Assembly (NCBI GenBank): GCA_018780415.1
Contig: JADMJQ010000144.1
Span: 3,334-52,654, forward strand
Source of the DNA: Roseateles sp.
GTDB lineage: Bacteria; Pseudomonadota; Gammaproteobacteria; Burkholderiales; Burkholderiaceae_C
Direction of reading: 5' to 3'
DNA: 49,321 bases
Positions 1 through 9,123 of this stretch are shown here, one piece after another (positions within the stretch are counted from its first letter, which is position 1; every line of letters starts with the position of its first letter). The translations under genes were made by a program, and so were the position numbers. A model generated the notes under the pieces. The model did not search any database. It worked only from the letters and a program-made list of their open reading frames with translations, and was not told the origin of the DNA.

Positions 1-1154
<1,154 letters not shown>

Positions 1155-1171
1155 GCGGCTATTCCTGCGGA

Positions 1172-3619
1172 TTAGTTCTTGCTGAGGCAGCCAGCGCCGA
1201 TCGGCACCAATGGATCGGTAGAGCTGTTTCGATAGCCAGTTACATCAATACCGTAAGGACTCAATCGAAACGCAGGGTCGCCCTCGCTTTTGATTGCGGA
1301 GGTCAGTGTTGACAACCAACGTTGTTCGTAGCGCCCGTACCAAGCCGGCGGACTCAGCACGCCGGGAGCACTGACTTTAATCATGTAGCGAACCCAATTT
1401 GCCATACTCTTTGGATATTCGATTTGCAAAGTAGCCAAGCCATTTTTATCAGTCCTCGTAGATCCCACCATAGCAACCGATACCGCCGAACTACGTGGAT
1501 CAAGCTGCAAACTGCTGTTGATATCTTCGCCTGTTTCTATGGTGCCATTCCGAGCCCCATCCGGCTCGAGCCTATCTTCGTTGGGACACCGCAAAACAAT
1601 TTCTTGGGTATTTGGATCGGTCACAAGTCCATCAAGCGGTATGTACCATTTTTTGAGTGCCTCACTCCAATAAAACTGGCCCTTCGCATAGCCAAGCAAA
1701 TCTATTAATGGAGTGACCTGGACGTCGGATTTCGGATTCCCCGCTGCGTCAACCACCAAAACGGTGAATTTGGCAATATAAGTTAAATTCGTCTCACCCA
1801 GCGTCAAGACATCATCTCCACCGATCGATATCGATACCGGGGCCTCGACAATCGTCAAAGTCACCGGGCTGATAGCAAACCCGTTCGAGCATCCGCCAGC
1901 CGTGGTGCCTAAATCATCCGACCGGCCGTAACAGGCGAATATCTTCACGCCCTCAGTTGGGCTGGCGCGCTCGCCGGCAATAAAACTCAAGGTGACAAGG
2001 CCATTTTTATCAGACAACAACGGCGGGTCATTTTCACTAACGCTAAACCTTCCATCAGACGAGGTGTTGTTCGCCCCTAAACCGACATGAACTCGGACAT
2101 TCTCTATCGGTGCATTTTTCTCACCGCGGAACAAAATCCGAATTTCAGACCGATTTACGTCTTTACCAATTTCATTGACTTTCACCACCAGCGCATCCAT
2201 GGTCATGGTCGCCGACAAAATTTTTGTTGCAGGATCCAAAGCCGGAGGTTTTGAAGCCACGTTGACGAAGGACTCAACAGGCGTATCCCCGGCGCCCCCA
2301 ACCGCCTTGATCGACATCTTTCCGTTGCCCTCAGCCTTGTAGGAATATGTCCACTTGCCCTGTCCGTTGGTCACACCCCGACCGGTGGCTGAGCCTGGGC
2401 CGGTCGTGACAATCTCAACCCCATCGATGGGGCTCCCATTGACGTCCAACAAGCTGTAGTCGACCGTACCTTGTTCACCCACCAAGCGATTGGGCTGATT
2501 GACGGTCGCCTGCAATTTCGCACCGGTCACGCTCAACAAACGGGTGCCCTTCAGCGCACTGCTCTCGGCTGTCACCGTGATGGTCCGTACCGTGCGATTC
2601 GCACCGATACCGACGGTGGCCTTGGCCTCACCCTTGGCATCGGTTTTGGTATTGATCGGCGTCAGCACCGCATCGCTATCAACCCGAAAGATCACATCGA
2701 TACCGGCCAAAGCATTGCGATTGGCGTCAACCGCACGGGCGATCACATCGACCGTCTCGCTGCCTGAGTTATTGATGCTGTTCTTGCTGATAGACAGCGT
2801 CAGATCACGCGCCGTCAACACCGTTCCGGCTGGAGGATCGACAACATCCACCGTGATGGTGCGCGACACCGTGCCGCTGGTGGCCTTGACGGCTATCGTG
2901 CGTTTGGTCAGATTGCTTTGCAGCTTCAAACGCCGCGTCAATTGCCCGGTAGTCGCGCTGGTCGTCGTGTTGCCCGGATCAAGCACCACCGAGTCGCCCA
3001 CATCAACAACTTGCATGGTCACCGCCGCGCCGCCAATGGCCGAACGGGCTGCGTCCAGCGTTGTCACCGTGATGCTGGCTTCTTCGGCGCCAGTGTTCGG
3101 GATCGAGACCTTGTCGACGACGATTGAAAGATCAGCCACGGCACTGCCAGTGATGCTGTCGACCACATTGAAGCTGAGCTTCTTGCTGATGCTGCCGCTC
3201 TTGGCAGTCACGGTGACGGTCCGACTGGTTTTGTCGATCAAGCCAACAACGGCGGTCATGTTTGCGGTGGCTTTGTCGGTCACCTTGGCCGACGGGGTCA
3301 CCACCGCGCCAGCATCTACCTCGACAGTCACTGGCACTTCGACGCCGATCAGGGCGGCATTGCCTGCACCCAATGCAGTCACGGTGTAGGTCACCTTCTC
3401 GGTGCCGGTGTTCGACACCGTCGGCTTGTCCGCCACCAAGGCCAGATCAACCAGGGTCGAGGCGGCGGGCGGCGTCACCGGCGTGCTCGGATCTTGGAAA
3501 ACCGGCGTTCCCGCATCACCCCCGCCCCCGCCGCAAGCGGCCAGCATGCCCGCCAAGGCCAAGCTCAAACAAGCTTGCGCGCAGCGCTGGCCGTACTGCT
3601 TGAATCTATGTTTAATCAT
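1172..3619 (-). CDS. Ig-like (Big_1/invasin-type) repeat lipoprotein
   Basis: The 815-residue predicted surface or periplasmic lipoprotein has a basic N-terminus, a hydrophobic core and the lipobox GMLAAC, so Cys29 would be acylated. A Gly/Pro spacer follows. From about residue 55 there are at least three tandem repeats of roughly 105 residues beginning VDLALVADK, ADLSIVVDK and RDLTLSISK. Each has a central 'NTGxE' turn and ends in a 'TVTA(K/E)S' strand followed by VVD, which is the bacterial Ig-like type-1 pattern seen in intimin/invasin proteins. Further Ig-like segments follow. An Asp/Asn/Glu-rich stretch near residues 677-700 (CPNEDRLEPDG ... GEDIN) resembles a calcium-binding loop. A GGGAG lies about 9 nt before the ATG. 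The 3' half is visibly less GC-rich than its neighbours. It separates pilQ from aroK. Adhesion or a pilus-related role is inference only. Confidence 0.8.
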   Translation of the reverse strand: MIKHRFKQYGQRCAQACLSLALAGMLAACGGGGGDAGTPVFQDPSTPVTPPAASTLVDLALVADKPTVSNTGTEKVTYTVTALGAGNAALIGVEVPVTVEVDAGAVVTPSAKVTDKATANMTAVVGLIDKTSRTVTVTAKSGSISKKLSFNVVDSITGSAVADLSIVVDKVSIPNTGAEEASITVTTLDAARSAIGGAAVTMQVVDVGDSVVLDPGNTTTSATTGQLTRRLKLQSNLTKRTIAVKATSGTVSRTITVDVVDPPAGTVLTARDLTLSISKNSINNSGSETVDVIARAVDANRNALAGIDVIFRVDSDAVLTPINTKTDAKGEAKATVGIGANRTVRTITVTAESSALKGTRLLSVTGAKLQATVNQPNRLVGEQGTVDYSLLDVNGSPIDGVEIVTTGPGSATGRGVTNGQGKWTYSYKAEGNGKMSIKAVGGAGDTPVESFVNVASKPPALDPATKILSATMTMDALVVKVNEIGKDVNRSEIRILFRGEKNAPIENVRVHVGLGANNTSSDGRFSVSENDPPLLSDKNGLVTLSFIAGERASPTEGVKIFACYGRSDDLGTTAGGCSNGFAISPVTLTIVEAPVSISIGGDDVLTLGETNLTYIAKFTVLVVDAAGNPKSDVQVTPLIDLLGYAKGQFYWSEALKKWYIPLDGLVTDPNTQEIVLRCPNEDRLEPDGARNGTIETGEDINSSLQLDPRSSAVSVAMVGSTRTDKNGLATLQIEYPKSMANWVRYMIKVSAPGVLSPPAWYGRYEQRWLSTLTSAIKSEGDPAFRLSPYGIDVTGYRNSSTDPLVPIGAGCLSKN

Positions 3620-3684
3620 TTCTGCTTACTCCCGACACGCTCGCATCGACTCAATGCGGCATGCCTCAATAGTTTTAATGATGT

Positions 3685-5898
3685 TTAACGCACGGTTGCG
3701 CGATCGCTGACGACCTTGGGCGTCAGGAAGATCAGCAACTCGGTCTTTATCGACGAGCGCGACTTGGTCTTGAACAGATTGCCCAAATAGGGCACATCAC
3801 CGAGGAAAGGCACCTTGGAGATGTCATCACGCTCATCCTGGGTGAAGATGCCGCCGATCACCACGGTGCCGCCGTTTTCCACCAAGACCGTCGTCTGCAC
3901 ATGTTTGGTGTTGATGGCAAAACCCTGCGGCGTCAGCGTGCCGCGGCTGTCTTTGTTGATGTCCACGCTCAGGATCACATTGCCTTCCGGCGTGATTTGC
4001 GGCGTCACTTCCAACTTCAAATTGGCCTTGCGGAACTGGATGGAGGTGGCGCCACTGGCGGTGGCGACCTGGTAGGGCAATTCCTCGCCCTGCTCAATCA
4101 AGGCCTTGACCTGATCGGCGGTGATCACTCGCGGGCTGGAGATGATCTTGCCCTTGCCGTCAGATTCCAGGGCCGACAACTCAAGGTTCAAGAATCGGTT
4201 GGCGGTGGCACTGAACAGCGACAGCGCAAAGTTGGCCGCGGTGGCGCCGCCGAAGGCATCGGAGGACACATTGGCCGGCAAGTTGACAAACTGAGTGTTG
4301 GCGAAATTGTTCTCATTGGTTTGCTTGGTGCTGAAGCCAACGCCGTTGTAGTTGCCGCCGGCCACCACATATTGGTTGCCGCCGACATTGCGGCCCGGTA
4401 TGCCGCCTTGCTGCCCGCGCAAATCATTGAAACCCAGCTTGACGCCCAAGGAGCGGCCGAACTTATCGTCGGCCTCGACAATGCGGGCCTCGATCAAGAC
4501 TTGGCGCACAGGAATATCGATCTTGGCGATCAAGGCCTGAACCTCTTCCAGCTTGGACGGAATATCGGTCACAAACAGCTGGTTGGTGCGCGACTCGAAC
4601 ATCACACTGCCCCGCGGTGACAGGATGCGCGAGCTGTTTTGCCCACCGGCTCCGCCGCCGCCACCACCGCTGCCGTTTTGCCCATTCAAGCCCTTGGCCA
4701 CTTCCTCGGCCTTGGTGTAGTTGAGCTGAATCGCTTGGGTGCGGACCGGCTCCAAGAGCGAGATCTGCGCGCGCGACTCCAGATCAAGTTTTTCTTTGGC
4801 CGCCAACTCGTCCTTGGGAGCAATCCACAAGACATTGCCGGACTTGCGCAGGCCCAGGCCCTTGGCTTGCATGATGATGTCCAGCGCCTGGTCCCAGGGC
4901 ACATCCTTCAGGCGCAAGGTCACATTGCCGGTCACCGAATCGCTGGTGACCACGTTGAAATTGGTGAAGTCAGCGATCACCTGCAACAAGGCGCGCACTT
5001 CAATGTTCTGGAAATTCAAGGACAGCTTGTCGCCGGCAAAACCCGGCCCGGTGGTCAGCTTGTTTGGATCAAGTTTTTGCGGCCGGACCTCAAGCACAAA
5101 CTGGTTGTCACTTTGATACGCGCTGTGCTCCCAAGCACCCTTGGGCTCAACCACCATGCGCACGCGGTCACCCACTTGCGAGGTCGAAATGGTCTGCACC
5201 GGGCTGCCAAAGTCGGACACATCGAGCCTGCGCCGCAGGTTCTCCGGGAGGCTGGAACGCAAGAACTCGACCACCAGGTTCTGGCCCTGATGCTGAATGT
5301 CGACCCCGACCTGATTACTGGGCAGGTTGACCACGATGCGGCCGGCATTGTCTTGCCCGCGGCGGAAGTCGATATCGCGCAGCAGCTGTGTTTCTGAATT
5401 CAAACTGGCCGCAAAGTGCAGAGGCTCGCCGGGGTTTTTAGCCACAACGGGGGACGATTCCAGAATCAGCAGCAGCGCGTTGTCTTGCAGCTCGGCGCGA
5501 TAGCCCGAGGGTTGGCGCAGGTTCAGCACCACGCGGGTTCGGTCACCCGCCTGGGCGACATTGGCGGAACGCAGATTGCCCTGGTTCACTTCCACCAAAT
5601 TGCGCCCGATCCCGTTCACCACGCCGGGCAGATCGATCGCAATGCGGGGCGGCGTTTGCACGGTGAAGCCCTTGGGCAACTCGGTCAGGGGCTGCGACAT
5701 CTCGATGCGCACCACTTCAACGCCGGCTTGCTGGACGCTATTGATGGACCTGATGCTGGTTTGAGTTTGAGCTTGAGCCTGGGCTTGCGCCGACATCAAC
5801 ATGCCCAGTGACAGGAGCAGCCCTATTCCAAACTTCCCCACTGTTCCCACCTCGCGCCAATGGCCCATGCCGAAAGTCTCCTGCTGCAAATTTTTCAT
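3685..5898 (-). CDS. pilQ: type IV pilus secretin PilQ
   Basis: PilQ forms the outer-membrane ring through which the type IV pilus passes and also serves DNA uptake in many species. The chosen ATG at 5898 overlaps the pilP stop (ATGA) and is preceded by AGGAG, giving 737 residues. A longer in-frame start at 5943 would add 15 residues inside pilP and is unlikely. After a signal peptide (LLLSLGMLMSAQA, then an AQ-rich stretch) come two AMIN domains (about 48-130 and 165-265) for peptidoglycan binding. Next is an STN/N0 domain (about 285-360) and a secretin N1 domain interrupted by a glycine run (GSGGGGGGAGG, about 412-422). The secretin core ends in VPFLGDVPYLGNLFK and LLIFLTPKVV. It is the last pil gene. 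The next gene, the Ig-like lipoprotein, starts 65 bp further on. Confidence 0.97.
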   Translation of the reverse strand: MKNLQQETFGMGHWREVGTVGKFGIGLLLSLGMLMSAQAQAQAQTQTSIRSINSVQQAGVEVVRIEMSQPLTELPKGFTVQTPPRIAIDLPGVVNGIGRNLVEVNQGNLRSANVAQAGDRTRVVLNLRQPSGYRAELQDNALLLILESSPVVAKNPGEPLHFAASLNSETQLLRDIDFRRGQDNAGRIVVNLPSNQVGVDIQHQGQNLVVEFLRSSLPENLRRRLDVSDFGSPVQTISTSQVGDRVRMVVEPKGAWEHSAYQSDNQFVLEVRPQKLDPNKLTTGPGFAGDKLSLNFQNIEVRALLQVIADFTNFNVVTSDSVTGNVTLRLKDVPWDQALDIIMQAKGLGLRKSGNVLWIAPKDELAAKEKLDLESRAQISLLEPVRTQAIQLNYTKAEEVAKGLNGQNGSGGGGGGAGGQNSSRILSPRGSVMFESRTNQLFVTDIPSKLEEVQALIAKIDIPVRQVLIEARIVEADDKFGRSLGVKLGFNDLRGQQGGIPGRNVGGNQYVVAGGNYNGVGFSTKQTNENNFANTQFVNLPANVSSDAFGGATAANFALSLFSATANRFLNLELSALESDGKGKIISSPRVITADQVKALIEQGEELPYQVATASGATSIQFRKANLKLEVTPQITPEGNVILSVDINKDSRGTLTPQGFAINTKHVQTTVLVENGGTVVIGGIFTQDERDDISKVPFLGDVPYLGNLFKTKSRSSIKTELLIFLTPKVVSDRATVR

Positions 5899-6422
5899 CG
5901 TCCCTGCTCCTGAAGCTGGAGGGTACTTGTGCGTTCTACCCATTCACCGGCGGCATCCTGAACAACTTCCCGCAGGGTGATATCGGTTTCTGAAATCTTC
6001 GTCACCCGGCCAAAATTCAGGCCCAGGTGCTCACCATTTTTTACCCTATACAGCAAGTTGTCAGCGCGCAGCAGCGCGTAGCGCTGACCCTGCCGCATCA
6101 TGCTGCCGACCATGGACAGGCTGTCGAGCGGATAACTCTCCAGCGGCTCGCGGCGTCGATTCATCTCGGCGCTGAGCAAGGAGTTTGGCAAAGCCGACTC
6201 TTGCTTGATCGCGACGCTGAGCTTTTGGGCGCTGTAGGGGTCGACACCGGCCGAGGCCTCATAGGGTTGGGGCAAAAACTTCTTGGGCGGCACCAGCGGC
6301 CTGATGGTCGGCTTGGCCTCGCGCTTTTGCTGCTCCATCCACTGGTTCAACTCGTCCATATCGGCCGAACAGGCCACCAGCAAACTGCCCAGCAGCAAGC
6401 AGGCAATCAGACGCGCCCTCAT
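5895..6422 (-). CDS. pilP: type IV pilus inner-membrane lipoprotein PilP
   Basis: PilP is the lipoprotein that links the PilN/PilO inner-membrane complex to the secretin PilQ. The 175-residue product has a short signal with lipobox LLVAC, so Cys18 is the likely lipidated residue. This is followed by a flexible linker (WMEQQKREAKP) and the compact C-terminal beta domain (SMVGSMMRQGQRYALLRADNLLYRVKNGEHLG, split here as two motifs: SMVGSMM and LYRVKNGEHLG) that is characteristic of PilP. Its start overlaps the pilO stop by 4 nt, and its stop overlaps the pilQ start by 4 nt, so translation is probably coupled through pilO-pilP-pilQ. Confidence 0.96.
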   Translation of the reverse strand: MRARLIACLLLGSLLVACSADMDELNQWMEQQKREAKPTIRPLVPPKKFLPQPYEASAGVDPYSAQKLSVAIKQESALPNSLLSAEMNRRREPLESYPLDSLSMVGSMMRQGQRYALLRADNLLYRVKNGEHLGLNFGRVTKISETDITLREVVQDAAGEWVERTSTLQLQEQGR

Positions 6423-7117
6423 TTTTTCGCTCCCGCCGCGGCCTTGGCCGCTGTCTTCTTCTGATCAGCCACCTCCACCGCGTCCAGATAGCGATAGGTG
6501 CGTGCGGTGGCTTCCATGCTCAGATTGCCGCTGGCCGCATCTTTGCCGGTGGGCGCCAGCACATTCAAATTGTGCAAGGTGACGATGCGCGACAAATTGG
6601 AAACATCGGCCGCAAAAGCGCCAATATCGTGATACCGGCCCGACACGCGCAGCGCAATCGGCAGCTCGGCGTAATAGTCTTTGACCACCACCTGGCCCGG
6701 ACGGAACAATTCAAACTGCAAACCCCGGCCAATGCCGGCCTGGTTGATATCGGACAGCAAGGCGTCCATTTCGGCTTTGCCGGGCAATTGCTTTTCCAGC
6801 TGGGTCACATATTCCTCGACCTGGCTTTTTTGCTTGCGCAGTTCGGGCAGATTGACCGCTTGGCCGAGCTTGCTTTGGTAATCCTGCTTGAGCACAGGCT
6901 CGCGCTCGCGCTCGGCGTCGAGTGCGGCCTGCACATCGGCCAGCATGAACCCCCAGCCCAGCACCATCACCAGCCGCGCCACCGCCGAAAAAGCCGCCAG
7001 CTTGGGCCCCCAGGGCCATTGGCCGGGTTCATTTGAATTGAGGCCGCGGAACTGGTCGGCCACGCCCTCGAACCAGACCCCTGGTTCAAATTTGATCGAT
7101 ATCGCCTTGGTCGCCAT
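6419..7117 (-). CDS. pilO: type IV pilus alignment protein PilO
   Basis: PilO heterodimerises with PilN in the inner membrane and, with PilP, aligns the pilus machine. The 232-residue protein has a longer cytoplasmic N-terminus than many homologues. It has one transmembrane segment around residues 40-65 (FSAVARLVMVLGWGFMLADV), a coiled-coil region (LPELRKQKSQVEEYVTQLEK) and the ferredoxin-like periplasmic domain (FELFRPGQ ... YYAELPIALRVSGRYHDIG). The C-terminus is Ala/Lys-rich. The start lies 8 bp after the pilN stop, and the stop overlaps the pilP start (ATGA). Confidence 0.96.
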   Translation of the reverse strand: MATKAISIKFEPGVWFEGVADQFRGLNSNEPGQWPWGPKLAAFSAVARLVMVLGWGFMLADVQAALDAEREREPVLKQDYQSKLGQAVNLPELRKQKSQVEEYVTQLEKQLPGKAEMDALLSDINQAGIGRGLQFELFRPGQVVVKDYYAELPIALRVSGRYHDIGAFAADVSNLSRIVTLHNLNVLAPTGKDAASGNLSMEATARTYRYLDAVEVADQKKTAAKAAAGAKK

Positions 7118-7125
7118 GCTTACCT

Positions 7126-7776
7126 TCAGGACTGGTTGGACGCGAGCGGGCGCGCGGGAGCCGCCGCGGCAGCAGGCCCGGACGCAGCTGCGCCCGGTTT
7201 GCCTACCGCTTCACGGCTGGGTTCCTTGATCGAGACCCGCATCGAGAAGTCATACAGGCGCTTTTGGTCGCGACTATTGGTGCTCAAATTCGCTACCTTG
7301 ATTTCGACCAGCTCGGGCCGGTCCAGCCATTCGGAGTTGCGCGAGGTATTGCGCAAAAACTCCGAAACTCGCTCATTGGTTTGTGCAATACCGCTGATGG
7401 TGACGACCTTGTCGGCCTGCCGAATCGAGGTCAGATAGACCCCTTCCGGCGTGTGCCGCGCCAACTCATTCAACAATTGCACCGGCGTATTGCGATCCGT
7501 CTGCAAATCCTCAACCGCGCGCTGGCGCGACTTCAGCGATTCAATTTCGGCCCGCAGATTGGCAATATCCTTGATCTGATCATCCAGCCGACCGATCTCC
7601 ATCGACAGATATTGATTGCGCCGCTGCTGCTCCGAGGTCAGATGTTGCACCAACATATAGGCCGCGGCCACGATGGCGGCGCCCGCCGCTGCTGCCAAAC
7701 CCAGACCGACAAAGAAAGCGGTCTTGCGTCGTTTGCGCTTTTCTTCGCGGTAGGGCAGTAGATTGATCAGGATCAC
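7126..7776 (-). CDS. pilN: type IV pilus assembly protein PilN
   Basis: PilN is a bitopic inner-membrane protein that binds cytoplasmic PilM through its conserved N-terminus. I place the start at GTG 7776, which gives (M)ILINLLPYREEKRKRRK, the canonical PilM-binding motif at the very N-terminus. A GGAGG sits 8 nt upstream inside pilM, and the GTG overlaps the pilM TGA (GTGA). A start at 7806 would add ten residues encoded within pilM and is unlikely. The transmembrane segment is at about 20-43, followed by a coiled coil and a periplasmic domain. The C-terminal tail is Ala/Pro-rich. The protein has 216 residues. Confidence 0.95.
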   Translation of the reverse strand: MILINLLPYREEKRKRRKTAFFVGLGLAAAAGAAIVAAAYMLVQHLTSEQQRRNQYLSMEIGRLDDQIKDIANLRAEIESLKSRQRAVEDLQTDRNTPVQLLNELARHTPEGVYLTSIRQADKVVTISGIAQTNERVSEFLRNTSRNSEWLDRPELVEIKVANLSTNSRDQKRLYDFSMRVSIKEPSREAVGKPGAAASGPAAAAAPARPLASNQS

Positions 7777-8852
7777 TGGAAAAACCTCCGCATCGCCAAG
7801 CCGCAAGCCGTCAGGTAAGCCGGCGCCTCACGCCGCAATTTAGGCTCACGAATCGATGCGCCCAGGGCCATATTCTCAAACGGGTTCACCACCATGCAAG
7901 CAAACCCGGTCAACTCGGTCACACGCTCTTTCAGGCCGGCCAGCGTGGCGGTGCCGCCGGCCAACATCACGTAATGCACTTTGTGGTGCGGCGTGCTGGT
8001 GAAGAAATACTGCAGGGCGCGACCAATCTCTTGCGACAAGCTGTCGACAAAAGGATTCAGCACGGCGGTCGGAAAATCCTCGGGCAAGTCATTGCTGAGT
8101 TTCTTTTGCTCGGCCTCCTCGAAGGAAAAACCGTATTGCCGCGAGATTAGCTGGGTCAGCTGCGAGCCGCCGAAGGCCTGGTCGCGGTCATAGAGCATTT
8201 CATCGTCGCGCAAGACCTTCAAACTGGTGGTGTCGGCGCCGATCTCGAACAAGGCCACCAAGGCATCCTTGCCCTCGTTGGGCAGATTGGCAATCAAGCG
8301 GCCCATCGCCATGCGCGAGGCATGCGACTCGATGTCCAGAATCACCGGGCGCAGGCCCGCCGCTTCGGCCAAACCTTGACGGTCTTGCACGCGGTCCTTG
8401 CGCGACGCCGCGATCAGCACCTCGACATCACCGACCGAGGTGGGGCTGGGTCCGATCACGCAAAAGTCCAGGCTGACCTCATCGAGCGAGAACGGGATGT
8501 ACTGGTTGGCTTCGGCCTCAACCTGAATCTCCAATTCTTCATCGCGCAGGCCGGCGGGCAACATGATCTTTTTGGTGATGACGGCCGACTGGGGCATGGC
8601 CAGCACCGCATCGCGGGTCTTGCTGCCGCTGCGCGCCACCACCCGGCGCACCGCATCGGCCACCTCGTCAAACTTCTCAATTTGGCCGTCGGTGATCCAG
8701 CCTTTTTCGAACGGCTCGGTCGCAAAACGCTCCAGCACCATCTCACCGCTGGCGTTCTGCCCCAACTCGACCAATTTGACACTGGAGGAACTGATGTCCA
8801 AACCAATCATGGGCGCATGCTTGCGACCCATCAATACGTCAAGTATTCCCAC
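7773..8852 (-). CDS. pilM: type IV pilus ATPase-like protein PilM (actin-like)
   Basis: PilM is the cytoplasmic FtsA/actin-like partner of PilN and the first gene of the pilus assembly operon. It has 359 residues, the usual length. The N-terminus carries the actin-fold phosphate-1 motif (IGLDISSSSVKLVELG, about 16-31), a later glycine-rich ATP site (LAGGTATLAGL, about 297-307) and the C-terminal ALGASIREPKLRREAP, typical of PilM. The start codon is GTG at 8852, preceded by a GGGGGA about 10 nt upstream. It is transcribed divergently from mrcA across a 271-bp gap, as in many proteobacteria. Confidence 0.95.
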   Translation of the reverse strand: MGILDVLMGRKHAPMIGLDISSSSVKLVELGQNASGEMVLERFATEPFEKGWITDGQIEKFDEVADAVRRVVARSGSKTRDAVLAMPQSAVITKKIMLPAGLRDEELEIQVEAEANQYIPFSLDEVSLDFCVIGPSPTSVGDVEVLIAASRKDRVQDRQGLAEAAGLRPVILDIESHASRMAMGRLIANLPNEGKDALVALFEIGADTTSLKVLRDDEMLYDRDQAFGGSQLTQLISRQYGFSFEEAEQKKLSNDLPEDFPTAVLNPFVDSLSQEIGRALQYFFTSTPHHKVHYVMLAGGTATLAGLKERVTELTGFACMVVNPFENMALGASIREPKLRREAPAYLTACGLAMRRFFQ

Positions 8853-9094
8853 GACGTGAATCCCCCAACGTTTATCGCCGGACTATGTAATAAGTTAGCT
8901 ATTTGAATGCTAGCAGCAAAGACCATGAGCCCCTACGGAATCAAGGTCACAGCAAGTAACGCCACGTTGCGAAACATACACGGCTTGGGCGCCTGTCTAA
9001 GCCTCGAAAAAGCCGGGGAAACCAGCAGAAAAGCCAAACAGCCCGAAACACGCCATTTTGCGGCGCGACCTCGGAACCAAGCGGGCGGGCTTTC

Positions 9095-9100
9095 TATAAT
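9095..9100 (+). promoter_or_regulatory. candidate sigma-70 -10 box for mrcA
   Basis: A perfect TATAAT lies 24 nt upstream of the mrcA ATG, which implies a very short 5' leader carrying only the GGAGG ribosome site (9116-9120). No good -35 hexamer stands at the proper distance, so activation or a weak -35 is assumed. The rest of the 271-bp pilM-mrcA gap shows no ORF or clear RNA structure, and I could not fix a pilM promoter by eye. Confidence 0.5.
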
Positions 9101-9123
9101 CCGCCCACCCCACCCGGAGGCCC

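Noticed and set aside
2499-3389. A 296-codon Val/Thr/Ser-rich open frame on the plus strand
   Set aside because: It mirrors the Ig-repeat coding strand; its repetitive composition follows from the repeats, and no domain is seen.
4639-5397. Glycine-rich stretch in pilQ as a sign of a frameshift or assembly error
   Set aside because: The frame continues cleanly through the run into the secretin N1 and core domains; glycine-rich inserts occur in secretins.
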